From: Bradyrhizobium manausense
Lineage (GTDB): Bacteria; Pseudomonadota; Alphaproteobacteria; Rhizobiales; Xanthobacteraceae
Reading direction: 5' to 3'
Assembly (NCBI RefSeq): GCF_018129685.1
Contig: NZ_JAFCLG010000007.1
Span: 124,001-188,000, forward strand
DNA length: 64,000 bases
The notes below the pieces were generated by a model, which made no database searches, was not told where the DNA came from, and was given only the letters and a program-made list of their open reading frames with translations. Position numbers and translations under genes: made by a program. Below are positions 5,779-14,544 of this stretch, piece by piece; the stretch's first letter is position 1, and each line of letters begins with the position of its first letter.

Positions 5779-8778
5779 CTACCTCTTCTTCCACCCACCC
5801 CGCCGCCCCGGCATCCCGCCGGTCGACTTCGGCGCCGGTCCGAACTCCGGGCCTGATTGCCGCGAGTCGGTCGGCTGGATGATCCGGCTGTTGCCGCCGA
5901 ACGGCTTGGCCGGCAGTGCGCGATCCCCGCGATAGGGCAGTGATTCCGGGCCGTGCATCTCGTCGAGATGCGGCTTGTGCACTTTCGAGCCGCTGCCACC
6001 GCTCGCCTTCAGCGCGGAGCCTACAGTCTTTTTCTTCATGGCGCTGACGGGCAGATTGGCGGCGTCGCCGTATTTCCTGGTGCCGGCATAGGCGCCGGCC
6101 TTGCCGGCGACGGTGCGCTGCTTGGCGGTGGGGTCGTCGACGACCGCAAGCTCGGTGGCGCGCAGGCGCTTGACCTCGTCGCGCAGGCGCGCCGCCTCCT
6201 CGAAGTTCAGATCGGCGGCGGCCTCGCGCATCCGCGTTTCGAGATCGGCGAGCACGGCTTCGAAATTGTGGCCGATCGAGATGACGTCGTCGGTCATGTC
6301 GTGGCCGCCGACCTCGACCAGCACGTGGTCGCGCTCATAGACGGAGTTGAGGATGTCGCCGATCTGCTTCTTCACGCTCTCCGGCGTGATGCCGTTGGCG
6401 GTGTTGTACTCGACCTGCTTCTCGCGGCGGCGATTGGTCTCGGCGATGGCGCGCTCCATCGAGCCCGTCATCTGGTCGGCATAGAGAATGACCTTGCCGT
6501 CGACGTTGCGCGCGGCGCGGCCGATGGTCTGGATCAGCGAGGTCTCGCTGCGCAGAAAGCCTTCCTTGTCGGCATCGAGGATCGCCACCAGCGCGCATTC
6601 GGGAATGTCGAGGCCCTCGCGCAGCAGGTTGATGCCGACCAGCGCGTCGAAGGCACCGAGACGCAAATCCCTGATGATCTCAATGCGCTCGATCGTGTCG
6701 ATATCGCTGTGCATGTAGCGGACGCGAATGCCCTGCTCGTGCAGATATTCGGTGAGATCCTCCGCCATGCGCTTGGTCAGCACCGTGATCAGCGAGCGAT
6801 AGCCGGCCTGCGCGGTGGCGCGCACCTCGCCGACGAGATCGTCGACCTGGGTGCGGGCGGGGCGAATATCGACGGGAGGATCGATCAACCCGGTCGGACG
6901 GATGACCTGCTCGACGAACACGCCGCCGCTCTCGTTCAGCTCCCAGCTGCTCGGGGTCGCCGACACCGCGATGGTCTGCGGCCGCATCATGTCCCATTCC
7001 TCGAAGCGGAGCGGGCGGTTGTCCATGCAGGAGGGCAGGCGGAAACCGTATTCGGCCAGCGTCGCCTTGCGGCGGAAGTCGCCTTTGAACATGGCGCCGA
7101 TCTGCGGGATGGTGACGTGGCTTTCGTCGGCGAACACCAGCCCGTTGTCGGGCACGTATTCGAACAGCGTCGGCGGCGGCTCGCCGGGCAGGCGCCCGGT
7201 CAGATAGCGCGAATAGTTCTCGATGCCGGCGCAGCTTCCGGTCGCCTCCATCATCTCGAGATCGAAGGTGGTGCGCTGCTCGAGCCGCTGCGCCTCCAGG
7301 AGGCGCCCCTGGTTGTTGAGCTGGTCCAGCCGCAGCTTCAATTCCGACTTGATCGACTTGATCGCCTGCACCAGCGTCGGGCGCGGCGTCACATAGTGCG
7401 AATTGGCGTACATCTTGATGAATTCGAGCTCGTCCTGCTTGTGGCCGGTGAGCGGATCGAACTCCTCGATGGTCTCGATGGTGTCGCCGAACAGATTCAC
7501 GCGCCAGGCGCGGTCTTCATAGTGCGCCGGGAAGATGTCGATGACGTCGCCTCTGACCCGGAAGGTGCCGCGGGTAAAGTCGGCCTGGGTGCGCTTGTAC
7601 TGCAGCGCGACGAGGTCGGCGATCAGCTGGCGCTGGTCGATGCGCTCGCCCTTCTTCAGCGCAAACGTCATCGCGGTGTAGGTCTCGACCGAGCCGATAC
7701 CGTAGATGCACGACACCGACGCGACGATGATGACGTCATCGCGCTCGAGCAGCGCGCGCGTCGCCGAGTGGCGCATGCGGTCGATCTGCTCGTTGATGGA
7801 CGAGTCCTTCTCGATATAGGTGTCGGTGCGCGGAACGTAGGCTTCCGGCTGGTAGTAGTCGTAATACGAGACGAAATATTCGACCGCGTTGTCGGGGAAG
7901 AAGTTCTTGAACTCGCCATAGAGCTGGGCGGCCAGCGTCTTGTTCGGCGCAAGGATGATGGCGGGGCGCTGCGTCGCCTCGATCACCTTGGCCATGGTGT
8001 AGGTCTTGCCGCTTCCGGTGACGCCGAGCAGCACCTGGCTGCGCTCGTTGCGCTGGATGCCTTCGACCAGCTCGGCGATCGCGGTCGGCTGGTCGCCGCG
8101 CGGTTCGTAATGCGACTTGATCTCGAAGCGCACGCCGCCTTCGGACTTTTCCGGGCGCGGCGGCCGATGCGGGGTCCACACTTTGATCGAGCCGTCGCCC
8201 TTGCGGAACTCCGGCCGGCCCTCGCGGATCAGCGACTCCAGCGCATCCGCGGTCGCCTTGACGCCGAGCGCCTCCATCTTGTTCCGCGGCGGCCGCGCCA
8301 GTGCCTCGGCATCGTCCTCCTCGGTGGGAAAACCGAGCTGACGCGCCAGTTCCGGATCGAGTGTCGGGATCGTGGCGGCGGTGCCGTAATTAGCCTGCGG
8401 CGCCTCGTCGAAGCCCTCGGCCGAGGCGCGAGCCCCCGCCGGCTGCGGATTGGGCCGCAGTGGCATCGGCCTGTTACTATCCTGCGGAAACTCTTTCGGC
8501 GTCGAGGCGCGCGCCCGATGCGCGGCGGCCTCGCCTCCGGCGCGGCGATCGCGCGAATTGTCCGGTGGCGGCTGCAGCCCGGTGCCCGATCCCAGCCCGG
8601 CATCACCGCGATTGATCGCGGGATTCAGCAGCTCGGCCAAGGCTGGCCCGATCGGCTGCACATCGGGCCGATGGGCCTTCGAATTCGGAGCCTTGGATCT
8701 CGGAGCCTGGGATTTCGGAGCCTTGGAATTCGAAGCCTTGGATTTCGGGGATTTTGGGGGAGCTGGGTTCTTCGCCAT
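5779..8778 (-). CDS. uvrB: UvrABC system protein B (excinuclease subunit B)
   Basis: DNA-damage-binding helicase-like subunit of nucleotide excision repair; it is loaded by UvrA and recruits UvrC. Landmarks are the Walker A GVTGSGKT near residue 250, the UvrB hairpin region (YYDYYQPEAYVPRTDTYIEK), the DESH box, helicase motif QTIGRAARN and a C-terminal UVR motif (MREAAADLNFEEAARLRDEV). At 999 aa it is about 300 residues longer than E. coli UvrB. The excess is an N-terminal low-complexity region of about 200 residues (SKAPKSQAPRSKAPNSKA repeats, then Pro/Arg-rich) and a C-terminal basic tail ending RRGGWKKR. The DpnI-like gene follows directly. Confidence 0.97.
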   Translation of the reverse strand: MAKNPAPPKSPKSKASNSKAPKSQAPRSKAPNSKAHRPDVQPIGPALAELLNPAINRGDAGLGSGTGLQPPPDNSRDRRAGGEAAAHRARASTPKEFPQDSNRPMPLRPNPQPAGARASAEGFDEAPQANYGTAATIPTLDPELARQLGFPTEEDDAEALARPPRNKMEALGVKATADALESLIREGRPEFRKGDGSIKVWTPHRPPRPEKSEGGVRFEIKSHYEPRGDQPTAIAELVEGIQRNERSQVLLGVTGSGKTYTMAKVIEATQRPAIILAPNKTLAAQLYGEFKNFFPDNAVEYFVSYYDYYQPEAYVPRTDTYIEKDSSINEQIDRMRHSATRALLERDDVIIVASVSCIYGIGSVETYTAMTFALKKGERIDQRQLIADLVALQYKRTQADFTRGTFRVRGDVIDIFPAHYEDRAWRVNLFGDTIETIEEFDPLTGHKQDELEFIKMYANSHYVTPRPTLVQAIKSIKSELKLRLDQLNNQGRLLEAQRLEQRTTFDLEMMEATGSCAGIENYSRYLTGRLPGEPPPTLFEYVPDNGLVFADESHVTIPQIGAMFKGDFRRKATLAEYGFRLPSCMDNRPLRFEEWDMMRPQTIAVSATPSSWELNESGGVFVEQVIRPTGLIDPPVDIRPARTQVDDLVGEVRATAQAGYRSLITVLTKRMAEDLTEYLHEQGIRVRYMHSDIDTIERIEIIRDLRLGAFDALVGINLLREGLDIPECALVAILDADKEGFLRSETSLIQTIGRAARNVDGKVILYADQMTGSMERAIAETNRRREKQVEYNTANGITPESVKKQIGDILNSVYERDHVLVEVGGHDMTDDVISIGHNFEAVLADLETRMREAAADLNFEEAARLRDEVKRLRATELAVVDDPTAKQRTVAGKAGAYAGTRKYGDAANLPVSAMKKKTVGSALKASGGSGSKVHKPHLDEMHGPESLPYRGDRALPAKPFGGNSRIIQPTDSRQSGPEFGPAPKSTGGMPGRRGGWKKR

Positions 8779-8881
8779 GACGCGAATATGGGGCGAGTCC
8801 GCTGCCCAGAAAAGGGCGAAGACACGTTCCCGTGCAGGCTGCTGACAGCAGGTTGGCAGCAGCCTGGAGCTCTCCCGCGTC

Positions 8882-10231
8882 CTAGTTCGCGACCATGGTG
8901 TGATCGGCGAGGTTCACGGTCACCATGTCATAGCGGGACTGCGCCAGCGTGCGCACGCCGACCTGGTGGAAGCCGATCTTCAGCTCCTCCTTGTCGACGT
9001 GAACGCGCAGATAGCCGTAGTTCTGGTCGTCGTATTTCTCGAGCAGGAGCTGCTTGGCCCATGACGGCCGGTGCTTGCCCTCGAGATATCCCACGTCCGA
9101 GCCGGCGTGCGGCTCCTGCGCAGGATGGCCGCGTGCGGCCCGCACCAGCGGATTGACGTTGTGACCGCCGTCGCCGCACACGATGAACGGGACGTCGATC
9201 TCCTTGCCCCCGAACGCGACGATGCGCGTATAGCGCTGGTAGTTGTGGGCGTGGGCCGCCAGGAAAGCGTGCGGATAGACGCCTTCGTCGTGGCAGACCT
9301 TGTCGATCTGCTGGAGCATCACCGTGCTGGACCCGTGGTTGCCGCCGGTTCCGCTGCCAGTGTCCGGCGGAGAGTAGCTGAATGGCGGGTGATGCGTGGC
9401 GAGCAGAACCGCGCCCTTGTAACCATCGGTCTTGATCTTCTTCAGCTGCGCGCGGAGGAAGTCGATCTGGACGTTGGATACGGTCGGCCACTTCCCGTCG
9501 AGATTCGAGATCACGCCGGGATCTTCCAGCGCGTTGCTGAACAGGCCGATGATGCGGACAAAGGGAGCGTCGAGGGTGAAATAGACCCCGGGCTGGAGCA
9601 TCGCGGTGCGGTGCAGCGACCGCGCCTCCGCGGTGATACCGAACTTCTGTGCGCAGAAATTGCGCTGGAAGATCGCCAGCGGCTCTTCCCCTTCCGGCGT
9701 ATTCGGCACCACGAAGGAGTCGTGATTGCCGGGGATCGCGAAGATCGGGGCGGGATAATTGCGGAACGGGTCGTAGAACTGATCGTAATAATATTGCGCC
9801 TCGCCGAAATCGTAGACGACGTCGCCGAGATGGAACAGGAAGGCCGGCCGGTTGCCGCCCGTCGAGGACGCGGCATCGAGCGTCACCTGGTCGGCGACGT
9901 GCAGCTCGTTGGCATATTTGCGCACGTTCGATGCGCCGGAATCGCCGAGCGCGTGAAAGATGATCTTGCCGGCATCCTCGATCAGCTTGGTGACCGCGGG
10001 GCCGTGGCTTCCATAGGCGTCGGCGAGCGGAACGACGGCGTCGACGGCCGCGCGCGATGGCGGAACCGCGACGACGTCCTTGGTCAGGAGGTCACCGATC
10101 TCCTTGTAGAGCTGCCCGTCGCTCGGATGCGCTGTCGAAAAGCCGTTGGGATCCGGCAGCTTGTCTGTTTCGCCGAAAATAGGTTCGTGAAAAATCGGGT
10201 CGGGAAGGTGGGTGTGAGAGCGTCTGACCAT
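8882..10231 (-). CDS. Calcineurin-like metallophosphoesterase, 449 aa
   Basis: The metal-binding motifs of the family are visible: FHLGDVVYDFGE (GD box), IFAIPGNHD (GNHD box), ATHHPPF and a late HAHNYQRY. Together these form the dinuclear metal site of purple-acid-phosphatase/Ser-Thr-phosphatase-like enzymes. No signal peptide is obvious, so it may be cytoplasmic; the substrate is not predictable. The ATG at 10231 (MVRRSHTH) has GGAGATCC upstream, whereas the open frame to 10297 lacks a ribosome site. It is monocistronic, or the last gene of a minus-strand run from 10864. Confidence 0.85.
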   Translation of the reverse strand: MVRRSHTHLPDPIFHEPIFGETDKLPDPNGFSTAHPSDGQLYKEIGDLLTKDVVAVPPSRAAVDAVVPLADAYGSHGPAVTKLIEDAGKIIFHALGDSGASNVRKYANELHVADQVTLDAASSTGGNRPAFLFHLGDVVYDFGEAQYYYDQFYDPFRNYPAPIFAIPGNHDSFVVPNTPEGEEPLAIFQRNFCAQKFGITAEARSLHRTAMLQPGVYFTLDAPFVRIIGLFSNALEDPGVISNLDGKWPTVSNVQIDFLRAQLKKIKTDGYKGAVLLATHHPPFSYSPPDTGSGTGGNHGSSTVMLQQIDKVCHDEGVYPHAFLAAHAHNYQRYTRIVAFGGKEIDVPFIVCGDGGHNVNPLVRAARGHPAQEPHAGSDVGYLEGKHRPSWAKQLLLEKYDDQNYGYLRVHVDKEELKIGFHQVGVRTLAQSRYDMVTVNLADHTMVAN

Positions 10232-10357
10232 TGCAGGATCTCCATGTCCGACAGGCCGGAAGCGTATTTTATGATTGTTGCAACCTTGAGACGACACCCG
10301 CAGAATCGTCCGGTGCCGGCATCAGCCGGCTACCGCCGCCGTGCCGGCCGGCAAGCA

Positions 10358-10588
10358 TCACGCCGCCGGCAGCGGCCCGTCGCCGTCGACGACAGTCAAA
10401 CGCGGCTCCAGGATGTCGAGATGAATCCCGCCGCAATCGGTGCAGCGCATGGCCCAGTACTCGCACCCGGCGCGGCCGCCGATCACACGGAGCACCGCGA
10501 GATCGCCGTCGCATTCCGGGCATATTGCCAGCACCTCGCGGGAATAAATTCTCGGCTGCGAAGGGTCGTCGTATTCGATGACTGACAT
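10358..10588 (-). CDS. Small zinc-ribbon protein, 76 aa
   Basis: Two Cys pairs (CPECDGD near residue 23 and CTDCGG near residue 49) form a typical four-cysteine zinc ribbon. An acidic N-terminus and a short C-terminal strand (RLTVVDGDGPLP) flank it. Function is unknown; it could be a metal-binding adaptor. The next gene upstream on the same strand ends about 48 bp away, so the two small genes may form an operon. Confidence 0.7.
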   Translation of the reverse strand: MSVIEYDDPSQPRIYSREVLAICPECDGDLAVLRVIGGRAGCEYWAMRCTDCGGIHLDILEPRLTVVDGDGPLPAA

Positions 10589-10636
10589 GAACCGGTGTTC
10601 CCTGTTGTCCTTCAGCCTTGTTGCGATCTCGCCTGC

Positions 10637-10864
10637 CTATTCGTCGTCGTTCTCGTCGGCGTGCCGGCGGAAGCGGTCGATGTGGTTCTTGGCGTCGGCG
10701 ATGGCTGCCTCCGGATCAGGCCAGGCGAAGCCGACTTCCATGGTCGGAAACAGCACGCCGTCGATGGCAACCGGGCTGAAATCGGCGCGGCGGATCCGGG
10801 CGTGCCACAGTCCCTTGCCAGCTTCGAAGGATTCGATGTCAAAGCCGTCGTAAAGCGTCGTCAT
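10637..10864 (-). CDS. Hypothetical protein, 75 aa
   Basis: A small soluble acidic protein with the pattern DGFDIESFEAGKGLWHARIRR, a central AIDGVLFPTMEVGFAWPDPEAAI and a charged C-terminal helix (HIDRFRRHADENDDE). The alternating beta-strand character resembles small rhizobial proteins that I recall only as hypothetical. No motif gives a function. It probably sits in one transcript with the zinc-ribbon gene that follows. Confidence 0.65.
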   Translation of the reverse strand: MTTLYDGFDIESFEAGKGLWHARIRRADFSPVAIDGVLFPTMEVGFAWPDPEAAIADAKNHIDRFRRHADENDDE

Positions 10865-10956
10865 AGGTCGTCCCCAAATGCTCTCCTGTCGGAGGGTTAG
10901 AGGACCACGATTGCGGATTACGACGTGTGAAGCGGTTCACAAGCGGCCGGCTTTTT

Positions 10957-11871
10957 CTAGCCCCGCCCGGCAGCGCGGCCGGACCGCCGCGGCCGGGCCG
11001 CGGGTTCCGCCGCAGCCCGCATGATCCAGCGGCGAAACGCGGCAAAATCGCGCTGTTCGGTCTGGAAACTGCGGTAGATCAGGTACCAGCGCATGCCCTT
11101 GGGCACCGAGAGGTCGAACGGCGCCACCAGCCGGCCCGCGGCAAGGTCGTCGTCGATATAAGGGCGGATGCCCATGGCGATACCGAGCCCGTCGGCCGCG
11201 GCCTGCAGCGCCTGGCCGTAGAATTGGAACTCCGGCCCGCGCGCGTTGATGCGGCCAAGGTTCGCGGCCCTGAGCCAAATCGGCCAATCCTCCGGCGAAT
11301 GCGTCACGCGGATCAGGCCGGGCCCTTTCAGGTCCGCCGGCCGCTTCAGGCCGCTGGCGAGGCGCGGCACGCAGACCGGCGTCAAATCGCCCGCGAACAG
11401 CGGCTCGGCGACCAGGCCCGGCCAGTCGCCTGTCCCGAGCTTGATGCCGCAACTCCAGTCCTCGCCGAACGGCACCTCGGCGCCGCCCGTGGTGAAGCGC
11501 ACTTCGATGTCGGGTTCTTCGCTGCGAAACTCCGACAGCCGCGGGATCAGCCAGCGCATCGCAAAGGTATGGCCGACGCCGATGGTGAGCACGCGCAGGC
11601 CTGATGGCGCCGTCACCTGCGCGGTCAGGCTGGCGAGCGCATCGAAGATCGGCGTCAGCCCGCTTTGATAGGCCCGGCCTGCCTGCGTCAGGACCAGCTT
11701 GTTGGCCTTGCGCTCGAACAGCGCGACGCCGAGCCGCTCTTCGAGCAGATGCACCATGCGGCTGACGGCAGCCGCCGACACGCTCAGTTCGAGGCCGGCC
11801 GCAGCAAAGCTGCCGGTCCGCGCCGCCGCCTCGAATGCCTTGATGCCGTTGAGAAAGAGCAGCCGCCGCAA
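10957..11871 (-). CDS. LysR-family transcriptional regulator, GcvA-like
   Basis: The N-terminal winged helix-turn-helix is typical of the GcvA branch: NGIKAFEAAARTGSFAAAGLELSVSAAAVSRMVHLLEERLGVALFERK covers residues ~8-55. It is followed by a LysR substrate-binding domain of about 220 residues (GVGHTFAMRWLIPRLSEF, ARGPEFQFYGQALQAAADGLG). The effector is not predictable. It is transcribed divergently from the TauE/SafE-family exporter at 12212, with a 340-bp gap between them that contains a repeat element, so that exporter is a candidate target. The C-terminus is Arg-rich (RPRRSGRAAGRG). Confidence 0.88.
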   Translation of the reverse strand: MRRLLFLNGIKAFEAAARTGSFAAAGLELSVSAAAVSRMVHLLEERLGVALFERKANKLVLTQAGRAYQSGLTPIFDALASLTAQVTAPSGLRVLTIGVGHTFAMRWLIPRLSEFRSEEPDIEVRFTTGGAEVPFGEDWSCGIKLGTGDWPGLVAEPLFAGDLTPVCVPRLASGLKRPADLKGPGLIRVTHSPEDWPIWLRAANLGRINARGPEFQFYGQALQAAADGLGIAMGIRPYIDDDLAAGRLVAPFDLSVPKGMRWYLIYRSFQTEQRDFAAFRRWIMRAAAEPAARPRRSGRAAGRG

Positions 11872-11991
11872 ATGAACCGACCCTCAGGAAAGCTGATGCC
11901 AGGCCAAGATAACTCAGTTTGCGCAAGACGAGCAAGCGAGGCACACGAATGAGCGTAATTCCAAGTTGATTTCGAGGCGCCTGCCGCATCT

Positions 11992-12158
11992 TCGCCTCTC
12001 CCCGCCTGCGGGGAGAGGCCGGAATTTGCGAGAGCAAATTCCAGGTGAGGGGGACTCTCCGCGAGTCCAACTCTTACCTCCCTTGCGGAGACTCCCCTCA
12101 CCGCACCCTCTCAGGGCGAGCTTTGCTCGTCCCGACCCCCAAGCGGGGCGAGGGAAAT
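11992..12158. repeat. Intergenic palindromic repeat, CCTCTCC/GGAGAGG family (copy 2)
   Basis: CGCCTCTCCCCGCCTGCGGGGAGAGGC at the left end, GAATTTGCGAGAGCAAATTCCAGGTGAGGGG inside, and a GACCCCCAAGCGGGG arm at the right. It fills most of the gap between the LysR gene (starts at 11871) and the exporter (starts at 12212); nothing else is seen there. Confidence 0.8.
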
Positions 12159-12211
12159 TAGCAGTCTTGCGTCCCTTACGTTCGCTGACCTACCAACAGG
12201 AAAATCCCCCC

Positions 12212-12991
12212 GTGACGCCCATCATGATCGCTGCCCTTGGATTGCTGATGGTCGCCACCGCGTTCCTGTCGGGGCTGTTCGGCATGGCGGGCGGGCTCAT
12301 CCTGATCGGCGTGTTGCTGGCCCTGATGCCGCTGCCGACCGCGATGGTGCTGCACGCGATCACGCAGATGGCCTCGAACGGCTGGCGTGCCCTGCTGTGG
12401 CGCAAGCACATCCGCTGGCGGCCGGTGGCCAACTACATGGTCGGGGCCGCCATTGCGATGGCGGCCTGGTCGCTGACCCGCTACGTGCCGGACAAGCCCA
12501 TGGCGCTGCTGATGCTCGGTGCCACGCCGTTCATGGCCCGGCTGCTGCCGACGAATATCAAGCCCGACCCCGACCGTCTCTGGCAGGGCACCGTCTACGG
12601 CACGATCTGCATGGGCCTGATGCTGATGACCGGCGTCTCGGGTCCGCTGCTCGACACCTTCTTCCTCGGCGGCGATTTCGGCCGGCGCGAGAAGGTCGCC
12701 ACGAAAGCGATGTGCCAGCTTGTCAGCCACTTCACCAAGCTGATCTATTTCGGCGGCGTCATCGACCAGGCCGCGACGCTCGATCCGTTGCTCGCCGGTA
12801 TGGCCATCGCAGCCTCGATGCTCGGCACCTCGCTGGCGCGGCGCATTCTCGAAGCCATGACCGACCAGCAATTCGTGGCCTGGTCGAACAAGCTCATCAC
12901 CACCATTGCCTGCTATTACATCGCCTATGGCGGCTGGCTCCTGGTCCGTACGCCGGTGCTGGCTGCCTTTACCAAGGGAGGTTTGCAATGA
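12212..12991 (+). CDS. TSUP family (TauE/SafE) membrane transporter, 259 aa
   Basis: Polytopic inner-membrane protein of the TauE/SafE anion-exporter family. It has two related halves, each with the family glycine-rich helix (ATAFLSGLFGMAGGLILIG near the N-terminus). Around seven hydrophobic segments are visible. The substrate is unknown; family members export sulfite, sulfoacetate or other organosulfonates. The GTG at 12212 was chosen because ACAGGA lies 10 bases upstream; an ATG four codons later is possible. Its TGA overlaps the ATG of the next gene (ATGA), indicating translational coupling. Confidence 0.82.
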   Translation: MTPIMIAALGLLMVATAFLSGLFGMAGGLILIGVLLALMPLPTAMVLHAITQMASNGWRALLWRKHIRWRPVANYMVGAAIAMAAWSLTRYVPDKPMALLMLGATPFMARLLPTNIKPDPDRLWQGTVYGTICMGLMLMTGVSGPLLDTFFLGGDFGRREKVATKAMCQLVSHFTKLIYFGGVIDQAATLDPLLAGMAIAASMLGTSLARRILEAMTDQQFVAWSNKLITTIACYYIAYGGWLLVRTPVLAAFTKGGLQ

Positions 12992-13218
12992 ACTGTGACG
13001 CCGATCCGCTGGTGCTGGATTTCGTCGAATGGATCGCGCGCGAGCCGCGCGCCTATGCCGAGGTGATCTCGACCTGGAAAACCTCGTGCCCGCGCCTCAC
13101 CATCTGGGAGGACGCCGCAGATCGCGGCTTCGTCGCACGCGAGACGCTGCCCGGCCTCGGCCTGGTCATCGCGGTGACGAAAGAGGGCGAAAAGCTGCTG
13201 CGAACGAACGGGCGGTGA
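12988..13218 (+). CDS. Hypothetical protein, 76 aa
   Basis: The start codon overlaps the stop of the exporter gene, and AAGGGAGG lies about 8 bases before it, so the two are almost certainly co-translated. The product is small and soluble: VLDFVEWIAREPRAYAEVISTWKTSCPRLTIWEDAADRGFV, ending in VTKEGEKLL. The second half resembles the end of a winged-helix domain (wing then recognition helix), so it may bind DNA. I recall this type as a conserved rhizobial hypothetical. One cysteine is present and there is no metal site. Confidence 0.75.
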   Translation: MNCDADPLVLDFVEWIAREPRAYAEVISTWKTSCPRLTIWEDAADRGFVARETLPGLGLVIAVTKEGEKLLRTNGR

Positions 13219-13239
13219 TACACCCTTCCGTCTCCACAA

Positions 13240-13358
13240 CGTCATTGCGAGCGCAAGCGAAGCAATCCAGAATGCCTCCGCGGAAGCAGTCTGGATTGCT
13301 TCGTCGCACCAGCGCAAGATTGCTGGGCAATTTTGTCGCGCGCTCCGCGCAATGACGG
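13240..13358. repeat. Intergenic repeat, CGTCATTGCGAGCG family (copy 1)
   Basis: Outer arms CGTCATTGCGAGCG and CGCGCAATGACGG are inverse copies. An inner pair, GAAGCAATCCAGA and TCTGGATTGCTTCG, forms a long hairpin. A second copy is at 26741-26823. Confidence 0.85.
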
Positions 13359-13376
13359 AGCCTGTGGAGACACTGC

Positions 13377-14075
13377 ATGTCGCTCAAACTCTACGAACTC
13401 GTCGGCACCGATGCCTCGCGCCCGTTCAGCCCCTATTGCTGGCGCACGCGGATGGCGCTGGCGCATAAGGGGCTGACGGCGGAGTCGCTGCCCTGGCGCT
13501 TCACCGAGAAGACCGCGATCGCGCCGCACGGCTCGGAGAAAGTGCCGGTGCTGCTGCACCACGACAAGGCCGTGGTCGATTCCTGGGCGATCGCTGGATA
13601 TCTCGAAGACAATTTTCCCGACAGGCCGTCGCTGTTCGGCGGCGAGGGCGGCCGGGCCATGGCGCGCATGATCAATGCGTGGGGCGACATCGCCATCGTC
13701 GGCGGCATCTTTCCGTTGATCATCGCCGACATCCCGAACAACCTGGCCGAGGTCGATGCCGCCTATTTCCGCCAATCGCGCGAGGCGCGCTTCGGCGGCA
13801 AGACGCTGGAACAGATCATGGCGAGCCGCGACAGCGCCGTCCTCGGATTCCGCAAATCGCTGGAGATCATGCGGCAGACGTTCAAGACGCAGCCCTATCT
13901 CGGCGGAGCTGCGCCGAACTATGCCGACTACATCGTGTTCGGCGGCTTTCAGTGGGCGCGCGTGACCAGCCCGTTCAAGCTGCTCGAAGCGGACGATGCT
14001 GTCTACGCCTGGCGCGAAAGGCTGCTTGATGCGTTCGACGGCATGGCGCGGAAGTCGCCTGGGTTTGAGGTGTAG
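13377..14075 (+). CDS. Glutathione S-transferase family protein (LigE-like), 232 aa
   Basis: An N-terminal thioredoxin-like GST domain begins MSLKLYELVGTDASRPFSPYCWRTRMALAHKGL. It carries the family ExxKVPVL strand (GSEKVPVLLHHDKAVVDSWAIAGYLED), and a helical C-terminal domain follows from about residue 95. The SRPFSPYCWRTRMAL start is characteristic of the LigE/beta-etherase-like GST group that cleaves aryl ethers of lignin dimers; actual activity here is unknown. It is cytoplasmic and apparently stands alone, with repeats on both sides. Confidence 0.8.
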   Translation: MSLKLYELVGTDASRPFSPYCWRTRMALAHKGLTAESLPWRFTEKTAIAPHGSEKVPVLLHHDKAVVDSWAIAGYLEDNFPDRPSLFGGEGGRAMARMINAWGDIAIVGGIFPLIIADIPNNLAEVDAAYFRQSREARFGGKTLEQIMASRDSAVLGFRKSLEIMRQTFKTQPYLGGAAPNYADYIVFGGFQWARVTSPFKLLEADDAVYAWRERLLDAFDGMARKSPGFEV

Positions 14076-14082
14076 GGTGCAG

Positions 14083-14210
14083 CGTCGTCCCGGCGAAGGC
14101 CGGGATCCATACGGCGCGATCCATCGATTGCGATTGGTATCAGTACCGAACGACGGGTCTTCGCCAAACATCTTCCTGGGATTATGGGTCCCGGCCTTCG
14201 CCGGGACGAC
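14083..14210. repeat. Intergenic repeat, CGTCGTCCCGGCGAAGGCCGGG family
   Basis: The left arm CGTCGTCCCGGCGAAGGCCG and the inverse right arm CCGGCCTTCGCCGGGACGAC enclose about 80 bp. The right arm overlaps the 3' end of the following minus-strand gene and encodes its last residues. Confidence 0.85.
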
Positions 14211-14430
14211 ACTGAATAGGTTGCGCGTGCTCGCGCTTCACAGCCGCCGCCTTTCGCAAACACTTCCGGCACAGGCAATCCTCGCCCTTCACCGGCATCG
14301 GCAGCTTCGCCGTCTCCTCGGCACACCAGCAGTTGCCCGAGAGATCGCAGCCGAACTCGGCGCCGCAGCGGGAGCAGGCCAGACGCCGCGGGACCGAATG
14401 CGGAATCGTGATTTCTTTCGGATTTGTCAT
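14182..14430 (-). CDS. Cysteine-rich CWC family protein, 82 aa
   Basis: A small cysteine-rich protein with CSRCGAEFGC, SGNCWCAEE and CLCRKC motifs, matching the CWC cysteine-rich family, a probable zinc or other metal binder of unknown role. The body of the domain ends near residue 62 (CRKCLRKAA). The last residues (QCRPGEGRDP) are encoded by the arm of the intergenic repeat at 14083-14210, so the C-terminus was probably extended by insertion of that element. It is divergent from the DUF1800 gene. Confidence 0.78.
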   Translation of the reverse strand: MTNPKEITIPHSVPRRLACSRCGAEFGCDLSGNCWCAEETAKLPMPVKGEDCLCRKCLRKAAAVKREHAQPIQCRPGEGRDP

Positions 14431-14544
14431 GATTTACGTCGAAGCTTCGCCGTCATTTTCATGTCGGGTTCATCTGTCGCTGCGATATATTAGGCCTCGC
14501 GCACCGACCAGGGAAGCGGTCGGCAACGCGCGGAGGACAACTCG

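Noticed and set aside
5953..9156. Very long plus-strand open frame (1067 codons) opposite uvrB
   Set aside because: It is a mirror of the uvrB coding frame in GC-rich DNA, has no ribosome site and its residues show no domain; uvrB on the minus strand is certain.
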